Positions 52,450 to 61,243 of a DNA stretch of 64,000 bases are shown piece by piece. The notes under the pieces are model-generated. The model was not told the origin of the DNA and did no database searches. It saw only the letters and a list, made by a program, of their open reading frames with translations. Position 1 is the stretch's first letter. Every line of letters begins with the position of its first letter. Source of the DNA: Hyphomicrobiales bacterium (GTDB taxonomy: Bacteria; Pseudomonadota; Alphaproteobacteria; Rhizobiales; Rhizobiaceae); NCBI GenBank assembly GCA_900472675.1, contig UCJA01000004.1, forward strand, positions 62,001 through 126,000, in the 5' to 3' direction. A program made the position numbers and the translations under genes.

Positions 52450-52654
52450 GTCCCCCTCACCAACTCCGGCCAAGCGATCGGCTTTGCCTCTCGCGGCCTG
52501 CGTATCCTCTCCCTCAAGGGGAGAGGGAAGGGTGCCACAAGCTCGGCATCGCTTGTGGCTGGAGGTTGCCGCGATGACACCTCTCCCCTTGTGGGAGAGG
52601 ATACGAAGGCCGGGTGAACGGAGTGAACCCTTGGCCGCAGTTGGTGAGGGGGTA
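52450..52654. repeat. Nested palindromic intergenic repeat (RIME-like) between hutH and hutU
   Basis: About 205 bp of nested inverted repeats. Outer arms (52450-52474 and 52629-52654) begin GTCCCCCTCACCAACT and end AGTTGGTGAGGGGG. Inner arms (52495-52513 and 52593-52611) pair GGCCTGCGTATCCTCTCCC with GGGAGAGGATACGAAGGCC. Two further hairpins of the form CCTCTCCC-GGGAGAGG lie at 52506-52526 and 52580-52600. A perfect CCACAAGC/GCTTGTGG hairpin lies at the centre (52535-52558). This architecture matches the mosaic palindromic elements scattered between rhizobial genes. In RNA it would form one long structured stem inside the hut transcript. Confidence 0.8.
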
Positions 52655-52668
52655 CCAGGCTGCAGCAT

Positions 52669-54204
52669 CTATCCCTCCAGCGCCGGCAGGATTCCATCGG
52701 CGACGCTTGCGATCAGGCTGCCGTCGGCGACAAGCCTTGCGGCGGCTTCCAGATCGGGCGCCAGGTAGCGGTCTTCCTGCAGGGTCGGCACGACGGCGCG
52801 CAGGCAATCGATCGCCTTCTGCAACTCGGGGCTGGTCGTCAGGGGGCTACGGAAATCGATCCCTTGAGCCGCCGTCATGGCTTCGATACCGATGATGCCG
52901 AACAGGTTTTCGGTCATAGCCAGCAGCCGGCGCGCACCATGGCAGGCCATGGAAACATGGTCTTCCTGGTTGGCCGAGGTGGGTGTGGAATCGACCGATG
53001 CCGGGTGCGACATCTGCTTGTTTTCGCTCATCAGCGCGGCCGAGGTGACTTCGGCGATCATCAGGCCCGAGTTGAGGCCCGGCTTCATGGCGAGGAAGGC
53101 CGGCAGGCCATAAGACAAGGCCGGATCGACCAGAAGCGCAATACGGCGCTGGGCAATGGCGCCGATTTCGCAGACGGCGATGGCGATCTGATCGGCGGCA
53201 AAGGCAACCGGCTCGGCGTGGAAGTTTCCACCGGAGACGACGCTGCCATCCGACAGCACCAGCGGGTTGTCGGTGACCGCATTGGCCTCGATCTCGAGCG
53301 TGCGGGCGACGGAGCGCAGCAGGTCGAGGCAGGCGCCATCCACCTGCGGCTGGCAGCGGATGCAATAGGGATCCTGAACCCTCTCGTCGCCCTCCAGATG
53401 GCTCTGGCGGATGACGGAACCGTCCAAAAGCGCGCGCAGGGCCGCGGCCGTGTCGATCTGGCCCTTGTGGCCGCGCAGCGTGTGGATATCGGCGGTGAAG
53501 GGTGCCGACGAACCCATGGCCGCATCGGTGGAGAGGGCGCCGGTGACCAGTGCCGCCTGGGCGGCGCGGTGGGCGCGGAAGAGGCCGGCCAGCGCCAGCG
53601 CCGTCGAGGCCTGGGTGCCGTTGATGAGGGCAAGACCTTCCTTGGCGGCCAGCACGACGGGCGTCAGGCCGGCGCGGGCCAGCGCCTCGTTTCCCGAAAG
53701 TCTTTCGCCGGCAAAGAATGCCTCTGCCTCGCCCATCATGACGGCGGCCATATGGGCAAGCGGGGCGAGATCGCCAGATGCGCCGACCGAGCCCTTTTCC
53801 GGAATGACGGGCGTCACGCCCTTTTCCAGCATGCCCTCGATGAGGCGCACCAGCTCGAGACGGACGCCGGAGGCGCCACGGCCAAGCGAAATCAGCTTCA
53901 GCGCCATGATCAGGCGGGTGATCTCTTCGGGCAAAGGCGCGCCTACACCGCAGCAATGGGAAAGGATGAGGTTGCGCTGGAGCGTCGCCACATCAGAGGA
54001 CTCGATCTTGATTGAGGCGAGCTTACCGAAGCCGGTGTTGATGCCGTAGACGGGCTCGTTGCCGGCTGCGATGGCGGCAATGCGGGCCGCTGCCCGTTCG
54101 ATGTCCGCATCGAAGCTGCGGTCGAGACGGACTGCAGACTTCTGCCAGTAGATTTCTGCCAGAACGGACAGCGGCACGGCGCCTGGATGGAGAATGATGG
54201 TCAT
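52669..54204 (-). CDS. hutH: Histidine ammonia-lyase
   Basis: The product has 511 residues. The electrophilic MIO group forms from Ala142-Ser143-Gly144 in [14 protein letters not shown], and the catalytic Tyr53 is in [14 protein letters not shown]. Other landmarks are [68 protein letters not shown] and [27 protein letters not shown]. It removes ammonia from histidine to give urocanate, the first pathway step. It is co-directional with hutI, 24 bp apart. Confidence 0.95.
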   Translation of the reverse strand: MTIILHPGAVPLSVLAEIYWQKSAVRLDRSFDADIERAAARIAAIAAGNEPVYGINTGFGKLASIKIESSDVATLQRNLILSHCCGVGAPLPEEITRLIMALKLISLGRGASGVRLELVRLIEGMLEKGVTPVIPEKGSVGASGDLAPLAHMAAVMMGEAEAFFAGERLSGNEALARAGLTPVVLAAKEGLALINGTQASTALALAGLFRAHRAAQAALVTGALSTDAAMGSSAPFTADIHTLRGHKGQIDTAAALRALLDGSVIRQSHLEGDERVQDPYCIRCQPQVDGACLDLLRSVARTLEIEANAVTDNPLVLSDGSVVSGGNFHAEPVAFAADQIAIAVCEIGAIAQRRIALLVDPALSYGLPAFLAMKPGLNSGLMIAEVTSAALMSENKQMSHPASVDSTPTSANQEDHVSMACHGARRLLAMTENLFGIIGIEAMTAAQGIDFRSPLTTSPELQKAIDCLRAVVPTLQEDRYLAPDLEAAARLVADGSLIASVADGILPALEG

Positions 54205-54228
54205 GGCATCCCTGCTTTGGTTGACGTC

Positions 54229-55449
54229 TCAGGAGGTCGGCTGGCCGCGCCACACTCGCTGGTGCAGCGGGTTAAAGCCCATGCGGTAGACAAGTTCGGC
54301 CGGCCTTTCGACATCCCAAAGGGCGAGGTCAGCCCATTTTCCGGCTTCCAGCGTGCCCGTTTCGGCTTGGCAACCGAGCGCCCGGGCGGCTTCGCGGGTC
54401 ACGCCGGCGATGCATTCCTCGACCGTCATGCCGAACAGGGTGGCGCCCATGTTCATGGTCAAAAGCAGCGAGGTGAGCGGCGAGGTGCCGGGGTTGTTGT
54501 CGGTGGCGAGCGCCATCCGCACGCCGTGCTTGCGGAAGAGGTCGATAGGCGGCTTCTTCGTTTCGCGGATAAAGTAGAAGGCGCCGGGCAGGATGACGGC
54601 GACCGTGCCGGCTTTCGCCATGGCGGCGGCACCGTCCTCGTCGGTGTATTCCAGATGCTCGGCCGAGAGCGCGCCATAGTCTGCAGCGAGGCTCGCGCCG
54701 CCGAGGTTCGACAACTGGTCGGCGTGCAGCTTCACGGGCAGGCCAAGGCTGCGGGCGAGATCGAAAACCTGGCGGATCTCGTCCGGAGAAAAGGCAATGC
54801 CCTCGCAGAAGCCGTCGACGGCATCGACCAGCCCCTGCTCATGCGCCTGCGTCAGCCCGGGGAGCACGACATCACATAAGAAATCGGCGTTGCGACCCTT
54901 GTATTCGGCCGGGGTTGCGTGGGCGCCGAGATAGCTGGTGAACACCGAGACCGGGCGTTCTTCGCTGAGCTGGCGCGCGGCGCGCAGCATCTTCAGTTCG
55001 TCGGGAATGGTCAGGCCATAGCCGGATTTCACTTCCACCGTGGTGACGCCCTCGGCGATCAGGGCGTCGAGGCGCGGTAGGGTCTGGCGCACGAGTTCGG
55101 CTTCATCGGCGGCGCGCAGCTGGGTGACGGACGAGACGATGCCGCCGCCGGCACGGGCGATCTCTTCATAGCTTGCGCCTTCGAGCCGCATTTCAAATTC
55201 GCGGGCGCGGTCGCCGGCGTGGACGAGATGGGTGTGGCAGTCGACGAGGCCGGGGGTGATCAGGCGGCCCCCGCAGTCGGTGGCTTCGACACCAGAGAAT
55301 TCGCCCGGAAGATCGGATGCGGGACCGGCAAAGACGATCCGGCCATCGCGTACGGCGATGGCGCCGTGGTCCACCAGACCAAGGTTCGGCGAACCCTCGG
55401 CAAGGGTCAGAAGACGGGCATTCGTCCAGATGCGGTCGCCTGCAGCCAT
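54229..55449 (-). CDS. hutI: Imidazolonepropionase
   Basis: The product has 406 residues of amidohydrolase fold. The metal-binding start is [23 protein letters not shown]. Other blocks are [68 protein letters not shown] and [24 protein letters not shown]. It opens imidazolonepropionate to formiminoglutamate. I use the ATG at 55449 (MAAGDRIW), with GGGATGG upstream. An ATG three codons earlier has no room for a ribosome site. It heads the minus-strand hut operon. Confidence 0.93.
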   Translation of the reverse strand: MAAGDRIWTNARLLTLAEGSPNLGLVDHGAIAVRDGRIVFAGPASDLPGEFSGVEATDCGGRLITPGLVDCHTHLVHAGDRAREFEMRLEGASYEEIARAGGGIVSSVTQLRAADEAELVRQTLPRLDALIAEGVTTVEVKSGYGLTIPDELKMLRAARQLSEERPVSVFTSYLGAHATPAEYKGRNADFLCDVVLPGLTQAHEQGLVDAVDGFCEGIAFSPDEIRQVFDLARSLGLPVKLHADQLSNLGGASLAADYGALSAEHLEYTDEDGAAAMAKAGTVAVILPGAFYFIRETKKPPIDLFRKHGVRMALATDNNPGTSPLTSLLLTMNMGATLFGMTVEECIAGVTREAARALGCQAETGTLEAGKWADLALWDVERPAELVYRMGFNPLHQRVWRGQPTS

Positions 55450-55493
55450 GATGACCATCCCTGTTTTGTGTGCTTGTTCCCGGTCTGCTTTTT

Positions 55494-55513
55494 CATTATG
55501 TATATACTTAATG
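55494..55513. promoter_or_regulatory. Candidate HutC operator in the hutI-hutF divergent promoter
   Basis: CATTATGTAT at 55494-55503 is followed directly by ATACTTAATG at 55504-55513. The two halves are inverted copies with one mismatch, making a 20-bp palindrome centred on GTATATAC. This fits the GT-N-TA-N-AC core known for HutC-subfamily GntR sites. It lies between divergent hutI and hutF, where one site could control both. Confidence 0.62.
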
Positions 55514-55559
55514 AAGCGGTGCGCAAGCCCCTTCTCTCGGCGCGACGGAGGACGAGTGC

Positions 55560-56915
55560 ATGACGACGATCTTTGCCGAACAGGTGCTGACCACGGACGG
55601 ATGGCGCCGGAATGCCCGTATTTCCGTGACGGCCGGCAGGATCGTCTCGATCGAGCCGGACACGGCGCCCGTCGCCGGCGACGAGATGCATGCGGTCGTC
55701 GTGCCGGCCATGGCGAACCTGCACAGCCACGCGTTCCAGAGGGGCATGGCCGGGGTTGCGGAACGGCGGGGCCCGACGACCGACAGTTTCTGGAGCTGGC
55801 GCAACGTGATGTATCACTTCGCGCTGACCATGAGCCCGGAGCAGATGGAGGCGATCGCAGCCCAGCTTTACGTGGAGATGCTGGAGGCGGGCTTTTGCCG
55901 TGTCGGAGAGTTTCACTACCTGCATCACGACCGCGACGGGCGTCCTTACGGCAACCTGGCGGAAATGGCGGAGCGGATCGTCGCGGCGACCGACGAGACC
56001 GGCATCGAACTGACGCTTCTGCCGGTATTCTACGCCCATTCCGGGTTCGGCGGCGCGGAGCCTGTCGAGGGGCAGCGGCGGTTCATCAACGATCTCGACC
56101 AGTTCGCCGGCCTGCTGGAAGGGTGCCAGACGCTTGCGCGGGAGCGCCCTGACATGGTGATCGGCATCGCGCCGCACAGTCTGCGGGCGGTGACGCCTGA
56201 GGAATTGCGGGCCATCACGGGGCTTTCCTTCGATGGTCCCATCCATATCCATGCGGCAGAGCAGGTGAGGGAGGTCGAGGACAGCCTTGCCTGGTCCGGC
56301 CAGCGGCCGATCGAATGGCTGCTCGAGCATGCGGATCTGTCCAGCCGATGGTGCGTGATCCATGCCACCCACATGACAGAGGCGGAGGCGACGGGCCTTG
56401 CCCGCAGCGGCGCGGTGGCAGGGCTTTGCCCAATCACGGAAGCCAATCTGGGTGACGGCATCTTCCCGGCGACAAGTTTTCTCGATGCAGGCGGTCGGTT
56501 CGGCGTGGGCTCGGATTCCAACGTGCTGATCGGTCTGGCCGACGAGCTGCGGCAGTTCGAATATTCGCAGCGCCTGGGGGAGAAGGCCCGCAATGTCGTG
56601 GCCGACAGCGAAGGCTCAACCGGGCGTCGCCTGTTCGACGGGGCCTCTGCTGGTGGCGCGGTGGCACTCGGCTGCGAGAGTGGGATCGGGGCGGGCCTGC
56701 CCGCCAACCTGGTCAGCCTCAAGCTGCGGCACCCGATCGGCTTTGCATGCGACCGGGTGCTCGACAGCTGGATCTTTGCCAATGGCGCTGCGATCGACAG
56801 TGTCTGGGTTGGCGGGCGCAAGCTCGTCGAGAGCGGATGGCACAAGCACCGGGATGCGATCGCGCAGCGTTTCCGCAAGGCGATGGGTGAACTGCTTTCA
56901 GAGTTCGCCGGCTAA
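55560..56915 (+). CDS. hutF: Formimidoylglutamate deiminase
   Basis: The product has 451 residues of amidohydrolase fold. Landmarks are [26 protein letters not shown] (metal histidines), [104 protein letters not shown] and [10 protein letters not shown]. It converts formiminoglutamate to N-formylglutamate and ammonia, the five-step variant of histidine degradation. The next enzyme, the HutG formylglutamate deformylase, is not in this window. GGACGAGTGC precedes the ATG. Confidence 0.92.
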   Translation: MTTIFAEQVLTTDGWRRNARISVTAGRIVSIEPDTAPVAGDEMHAVVVPAMANLHSHAFQRGMAGVAERRGPTTDSFWSWRNVMYHFALTMSPEQMEAIAAQLYVEMLEAGFCRVGEFHYLHHDRDGRPYGNLAEMAERIVAATDETGIELTLLPVFYAHSGFGGAEPVEGQRRFINDLDQFAGLLEGCQTLARERPDMVIGIAPHSLRAVTPEELRAITGLSFDGPIHIHAAEQVREVEDSLAWSGQRPIEWLLEHADLSSRWCVIHATHMTEAEATGLARSGAVAGLCPITEANLGDGIFPATSFLDAGGRFGVGSDSNVLIGLADELRQFEYSQRLGEKARNVVADSEGSTGRRLFDGASAGGAVALGCESGIGAGLPANLVSLKLRHPIGFACDRVLDSWIFANGAAIDSVWVGGRKLVESGWHKHRDAIAQRFRKAMGELLSEFAG

Positions 56916-58268
56916 CTATTTCCCCTGCCGCGCCGCCACGTAGCGGTTCACCGGCGTCGACAGGCCGAGGTTCTGGCGCAGGGTCGTGCCCTCGTATTCC
57001 TCGCGGAACAGGCCGCGGCGTCGCAGTTCCGGCACGACGAGTTCAACGAAATCGGTCAGGCTGGCGGGGAGCGTCGGGAACATCAGGATGAAGCCGTCGG
57101 CGGCTCTCGCCTCGAACCATTCCTCCATGAAATCGGCGATTTCCGTCGGCGTGCCGGTGATGCCGTTGCCGGTGCTCTTTTCGGCGTAATGGCGGATCAG
57201 ATGGCCGAGGCTGTGGCCCTTCCGGATAAAATCCGTCAGTTCCTCGAACAGGGCCTTGGAGCCCTTCGGCTCCTTAGGCAGCCGCTCCATGGGGAAGGGC
57301 GCGTCGAGTGCGGCGCCGGAGAGATCCGTTTCGAGGAACTCGCCGAGCATCCAACGGCCGACGTCCGGGTGCAGGTTGTCGATCAGGAAATCCACCTTGG
57401 CCTGCGCCTCGGCTTTGGTTTCGCCGACGTTGACGACGATGCCCGGCATCATCTTCAGGTCGTTCGCATCGCGACCGAATTTCGGCATCCGGTCCTTTAC
57501 GTTGCGGTAGAAGGCGCCGTTGCGCTCCAGGCTGGAGGCGAGGCTGAAGACGATCTCGGCGGTGCGGGCGGCAAGCTCCATGCCGGCCTCCGATCCGCCG
57601 GCCTGGGCGATGACCGGGCGGCCCTGCGGCGTCATGGCGCTGTTGAGCGGCCCGCGCACCTGGAAATGCTTGCCCTTGTGGTCGAGCGTGTGCAGCTTGT
57701 CCTTGTCGTAATAGACGCCGCTTTCGCGGTCGAGCAGCAGGGCGTCGGGCTCAAAACTGTCCCACAGGCCGAACACGACATCCACGAATTCCGCACCCCG
57801 CTCGTAGCGTGTGGCATGGGGATCGAGACCGGTTCGGTTGAAGTTGTAGCCGGTTTCGTCGTGGTCGGAGGTGACGACGTTCCAGCAGGCGCGGCCGCCG
57901 CTCAGGTGGTCGATGGAGGAGAAGATCCGGGCGATATTGTAGGGCTCGTAGTAGCTGGTCGAGGCGGTCGCGACGAAGCCGAGGCGTTCGGTCAGGGTCG
58001 CAAGCGCGGTGATCAGGCTCAAGGGCTCGAAGCGGTTCATCTTGGTGGGCGAGCGGGAGAGCGCTTCCGGATCGCCAATCGCGGAGGCGGGAGAGTCGGC
58101 CACGAACATGAAGTCGAATTTCGCCGCTTCGGAAATCTTTGCCACATTGAGCAGGTGGTCGATCTTGTTGGCGCCCTCGACATCGCTTGCCGGGTGCAGC
58201 CAGGCCGCCGGGTTGAAGCCGAAGGTGTAGACGAATGTTCCGAGTTTCAGCTTGTCTTCGCGTGCCAT
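56916..58268 (-). CDS. NtaA/SnaA/DszA-family flavin-dependent monooxygenase
   Basis: The product has 450 residues, a bacterial luciferase-like monooxygenase of the NtaA group. Blocks are KLGTFVYTFGFNPAAWLHPAS, FDFMFVADSPASAIGDPEALSRSPTKMNRFEPLSLITALA, GFVATASTSYYEPYNIARIFSSIDHLSGGRACWNVVTSD, FQVRGPLNSAMTPQGRPVIAQAGGSEAGMELAARTAEIVFS and GTPTEIADFMEEWFEARAADGFILMFP. These enzymes oxidise C-N or C-S bonds with reduced flavin from a separate reductase. No reductase is seen nearby. Its stop abuts the hutF stop. It follows the HutC-type gene and amino-acid importer, so it may be their last operon member. Confidence 0.82.
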   Translation of the reverse strand: MAREDKLKLGTFVYTFGFNPAAWLHPASDVEGANKIDHLLNVAKISEAAKFDFMFVADSPASAIGDPEALSRSPTKMNRFEPLSLITALATLTERLGFVATASTSYYEPYNIARIFSSIDHLSGGRACWNVVTSDHDETGYNFNRTGLDPHATRYERGAEFVDVVFGLWDSFEPDALLLDRESGVYYDKDKLHTLDHKGKHFQVRGPLNSAMTPQGRPVIAQAGGSEAGMELAARTAEIVFSLASSLERNGAFYRNVKDRMPKFGRDANDLKMMPGIVVNVGETKAEAQAKVDFLIDNLHPDVGRWMLGEFLETDLSGAALDAPFPMERLPKEPKGSKALFEELTDFIRKGHSLGHLIRHYAEKSTGNGITGTPTEIADFMEEWFEARAADGFILMFPTLPASLTDFVELVVPELRRRGLFREEYEGTTLRQNLGLSTPVNRYVAARQGK

Positions 58269-58302
58269 CTGCGTCTGCTCCTGTCAGCGGGTTCGGGATT
58301 GC

Positions 58303-59040
58303 TCATGCTTGCGAGGGGGTGAAGCGGGCCATCAGCGCGTGGCTTTCCCCGGGGTAGGTCAGCCGGACGCGGGTGACCGATTGGTCGAGCCGCCAGGTCT
58401 GGCGCTCCACGACGAGGACCGGCGTTCCCGGCGTCAGATGCAGGTGGCGGGCAGCGGTCTCACTGGCGGCGCCGGCGGCGATCTTGTGCTCGGCCGCACT
58501 CCAGGGCACGTGACCGAGCAGCCAAGGGCCGGGCGGCAGGTCCAGAAACTCCTCCGTCTCCGCCTCCGGCACGACGGCAAGGTTGATCAGCCGCTCCTCG
58601 AGGCAGAAAGGCGCGTCTCCGGCAAAATGCAGGCAGGTGACGGAGACGATCTTCTGCCGGGGCGAGAGACCCAGCGTTTCGCGCTCCGCCTTGTCTGCTG
58701 TCCGCAGGCTGCGCTGCAGGATAGCATGGACATAAACGCGGTCGAGAGCTCTCACTTCCTCGCGGATATCGTAGATCTCGAGGATGGCGCTTTGCGCCTT
58801 CTGGGGCAGGACGACGCTGCCGATTTTGCGGCGGCGCTGGACGAGACCGGCGCGGGCAAGCTGGGTCAGCACCTTGTTCACGGTCATCCGGGAGCAACCG
58901 TATTGCTCCGCCAGAAGCTGCTCGGAGGGAACCTTGTGGCCCGGCGGCCAGCGGCCGGTCATGATGTTCTGCTCGATATCGCCCAGGATGCGCTGGTGCA
59001 GCGACTGGACCGGAGCGGCATCGGGAGTAATTTCTGCCAT
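58303..59040 (-). CDS. hutC: GntR-family regulator, HutC subfamily
   Basis: The product has 245 residues. The winged helix is LHQRILGDIEQNIMTGRWPPGHKVPSEQLLAEQYGCSRMTVNKVLTQLARAGLVQRRRKIGSVV, followed by a UTRA effector domain (FCLEERLINLAVVPEA, TPVLVVERQTWRLDQSVTRVRLTYPGESHALMARF). HutC represses hut genes until urocanate binds. The ATG at 59040 is used; a GTG at 59064 that overlaps the ATPase stop is an alternative. It sits between the importer and the monooxygenase genes, so it may control those as well as hut. Confidence 0.8.
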   Translation of the reverse strand: MAEITPDAAPVQSLHQRILGDIEQNIMTGRWPPGHKVPSEQLLAEQYGCSRMTVNKVLTQLARAGLVQRRRKIGSVVLPQKAQSAILEIYDIREEVRALDRVYVHAILQRSLRTADKAERETLGLSPRQKIVSVTCLHFAGDAPFCLEERLINLAVVPEAETEEFLDLPPGPWLLGHVPWSAAEHKIAAGAASETAARHLHLTPGTPVLVVERQTWRLDQSVTRVRLTYPGESHALMARFTPSQA

Positions 59041-59060
59041 GATGCGTCCGGCTCCGCCCG

Positions 59061-59852
59061 TCACGCCAGCATGCTGGCGCCGCGGTCCAGATAGGTGTCG
59101 AGGAACTGGTCGAGACGCGGGTGGCGCGGCTTGGCAAAGATTTCCGACGGCGGGCCGGAAAACAGCAGGCGGCCGTGGTCGAGGAAGCTGATCTGGTTGG
59201 CAACGGTTGCAGCAAAGCCGATCTCGTGGGTGACGACGACCATGGTCATGCCTTCGGCGGCCAGATCGCGCATCACGTTCAGCACTTCCCCGGTGAGTTC
59301 CGGGTCGAGCGCCGAGGTCGGCTCGTCGAACAGCATGATCTTCGGTTCCAGCGCCAGCGCGCGGGCAATCGCCACGCGTTGCTGCTGGCCGCCCGACAGC
59401 TGCGACGGATAGTGGTTGGCGCGGTTTTCCAGCCCGACCTTGCGCAGCTGCGCCATGGCGCGCTCCTCGGCCTGGCGCTTAGGCAGCTTGTGGACGGTCT
59501 TTAATGCCTCGCTGACATTGCCGAGCGCCGTCATGTGGGGCCAGAGGTTGAACTGCTGGAAGACCATGCCGGTCTTTGCCCGCACCGCGCGGATCTGCGT
59601 GTCGGGCAGCCGCTCGCGTTTTCCGTTCGGCGTCTCGAAGAAGCCGAGCGCCTCGCCGTTGATGGTGATCATGCCGCTGGTGGATTCCTCCAGGAAGGCC
59701 AGGCAGCGCAGCAGCGTGCTCTTGCCCGAACCGGAGGGGCCGATCAGGCAGGAGACCTTGCCTTCGGGGATCTCCAGATCGATGTCCTGCAGAACGGTGC
59801 TGTCACCGAAGCGCTTGACGAGTTTGGTGATGGCGATGGCGGGAAGGCTCAT
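59061..59852 (-). CDS. Polar amino acid ABC importer ATPase (HisP/GlnQ family)
   Basis: The product has 263 residues. Walker A GPSGSGKST is at 38-46, the Q-loop is MVFQQFNLWPHMTALGNV, the signature is LSGGQQQRV, Walker B is IMLFDEPTSALDPEL and the switch is VVVTHEIGFAATVANQISFLDHG. The GEALGFFETPNGKRERLPDTQIRAVRAKTG insert is longer than in most HisP proteins. It overlaps the permease stop by 4 bp. Confidence 0.87.
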   Translation of the reverse strand: MSLPAIAITKLVKRFGDSTVLQDIDLEIPEGKVSCLIGPSGSGKSTLLRCLAFLEESTSGMITINGEALGFFETPNGKRERLPDTQIRAVRAKTGMVFQQFNLWPHMTALGNVSEALKTVHKLPKRQAEERAMAQLRKVGLENRANHYPSQLSGGQQQRVAIARALALEPKIMLFDEPTSALDPELTGEVLNVMRDLAAEGMTMVVVTHEIGFAATVANQISFLDHGRLLFSGPPSEIFAKPRHPRLDQFLDTYLDRGASMLA

Positions 59853-60517
59853 GCGTTTGCAATCCTCAGACGGGAAAGACGGTTTTCGGCCAAACGTCCC
59901 AGCCGACCGGTCGCCTCGACGATCGCCCAGTAGATGACGGCAAGGACGAAGATGGCCTCCAGGAAGGCATATTGCTGGGAGCCGATGGCGCTGACGGTGG
60001 CCGTCAGTTCCGGGACCGTGATGATGGAGAGGACGGCCGATTCCTTGAGCAGGATGACCGCAAGGTTGACGGCCGGCGGCAGGACGATCAGGGCCATTTC
60101 CGGCACCTGGATGCGGCGGATCGCCTGCCAGCGGCTGAGGCCGAGGCACTCTGCCGCCTCCACATGGCCGGGCGGCACGGCAGCATAACCGGCGCGGAAG
60201 ATTTCGCTGTAATAGGCCGCGGCATAGACGGTGAGCGCGATCAGGCCGCAGGGGATGGGGTCGAGCATGAGGCCGACGAAGGGGCCGCCGTAATAAAGAA
60301 GAAAGACCTGGATCAGGAAGGGCGTGCCGCGCAGGACTTCCACCAGGGCGCCGAGCCCGATGTTGATCACCCGTCCGCCGAACCGCCGGGTGGTGGCGAC
60401 GAGAAAGCCCGCCGCAACGCCGCCGGCGATGCCGACCACCCAGAGGATGAGGGTCACGAACAGGCCGCTGCCGATCTCGGGAAGCTTCTCCAGGATGATC
60501 GCGGGATTGAAGATCAT
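59849..60517 (-). CDS. Polar amino acid ABC importer permease A (HisM/GlnP family)
   Basis: The product has 222 residues. Membrane segments begin with GLFVTLILWVVGIAGGVAAGFLVA. The family signature EVLRGTPFLIQVFLLYYGGP is present, and the EAA loop is VEAAECLGLSRWQAIRRIQVPE. The permease is one of a heterodimeric pair, with 4-bp overlaps on both sides. Confidence 0.86.
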   Translation of the reverse strand: MIFNPAIILEKLPEIGSGLFVTLILWVVGIAGGVAAGFLVATTRRFGGRVINIGLGALVEVLRGTPFLIQVFLLYYGGPFVGLMLDPIPCGLIALTVYAAAYYSEIFRAGYAAVPPGHVEAAECLGLSRWQAIRRIQVPEMALIVLPPAVNLAVILLKESAVLSIITVPELTATVSAIGSQQYAFLEAIFVLAVIYWAIVEATGRLGRLAENRLSRLRIANA

Positions 60518-61155
60518 GTCGATGCTCCCCCGAGCGAGCGCTCGGCAAAGCGGCCGATCAGGGCGACGGCCGAATTGATGACCAGGTAGATCAGGCCCGC
60601 GGTCGCAAAGATCGGGATCGGCAGGTAGGTGGAAGAGGCGAGATCCTGCGCCATCTTGGTCAGCTCGATGATGCCGACCACCGAGACCAGCGACGAGGAT
60701 TTGAGGATCATGATGGCTTCGTTGATCAACGCCGGGAAGGTGAGGCGAAGGGCAATCGGTACGCGGATCCGGAAGAAGGTCTGGCGCGGATTGAGCCCGG
60801 TCACTTCCGCTGCCTCGATCAGGCCGCGCGGTACGCTTTCGAAGCCGCCGCGCAGGTTTTCCGCCTGGTAGGCTGCCGTGCAGAGCGACATGCCGACGAT
60901 GGCCGCCACGATGCTTGGCACGTTGAGGCCGATGACCGGCAGAAGCGTGTAGATCAGCAGCAACTGGACGAGCAGCGGCACGCCGCGGAAGAAGCTGACG
61001 AAGAGGCGCGCCGGGAACACGTAGATCGGCTTTTTCGAGATCATGGCCGCCGAGATCAGGATCGCGATGGCAAAGCCTACCGCAATCGAGATCAGGCTGA
61101 TGGCAACAGTCGAGATGGCCGCCTGCAGAAGCAGCGTGAACAGCTTTAGCGTCAT
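60514..61155 (-). CDS. Polar amino acid ABC importer permease B (HisQ/GlnP family)
   Basis: The product has 213 residues. It begins LFTLLLQAAISTVAISLISIAVGFAIAILISAAMI, with the signature SFFRGVPLLVQLLLIYTLLPVIG and EAA loop IEAAEVTGLNPRQTFFRIRVPIALR. It is separated from the binding-protein gene by an 88-bp gap that carries a stem-loop. Confidence 0.86.
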   Translation of the reverse strand: MTLKLFTLLLQAAISTVAISLISIAVGFAIAILISAAMISKKPIYVFPARLFVSFFRGVPLLVQLLLIYTLLPVIGLNVPSIVAAIVGMSLCTAAYQAENLRGGFESVPRGLIEAAEVTGLNPRQTFFRIRVPIALRLTFPALINEAIMILKSSSLVSVVGIIELTKMAQDLASSTYLPIPIFATAGLIYLVINSAVALIGRFAERSLGGAST

Positions 61156-61203
61156 GGTTCTACATCACCGCCGGCTCAGCGCCGGATGAAGGATGGGCAA
61201 AGC

Positions 61204-61235
61204 CCAGGGGACGCACGAAAAAGCGCGTCCCCTGG
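61204..61235 (-). terminator. Intercistronic stem-loop after the amino acid binding-protein gene
   Basis: CCAGGGGACGC (61204-61214) and GCGTCCCCTGG (61225-61235) form a perfect 11-bp stem with a 10-nt loop. It lies nine bases beyond the stop of the minus-strand binding-protein gene. No U-run follows on that strand, so protection of the message 3' end or partial attenuation is more likely than complete termination. Confidence 0.65.
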
Positions 61236-61243
61236 CAGCCTGA

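Noticed and set aside
52396-52668. Small frame inside the hutH-hutU gap
   Set aside because: It is made entirely of the nested inverted repeats and has no ribosome site, so it is not a gene.
50792-52768. Long open frame of 658 codons on the plus strand opposite hutU
   Set aside because: It lies antisense to a full-length urocanase with all motifs. Its translation is low in complexity and it has no ribosome site. Long antisense frames are common in GC-rich coding DNA.
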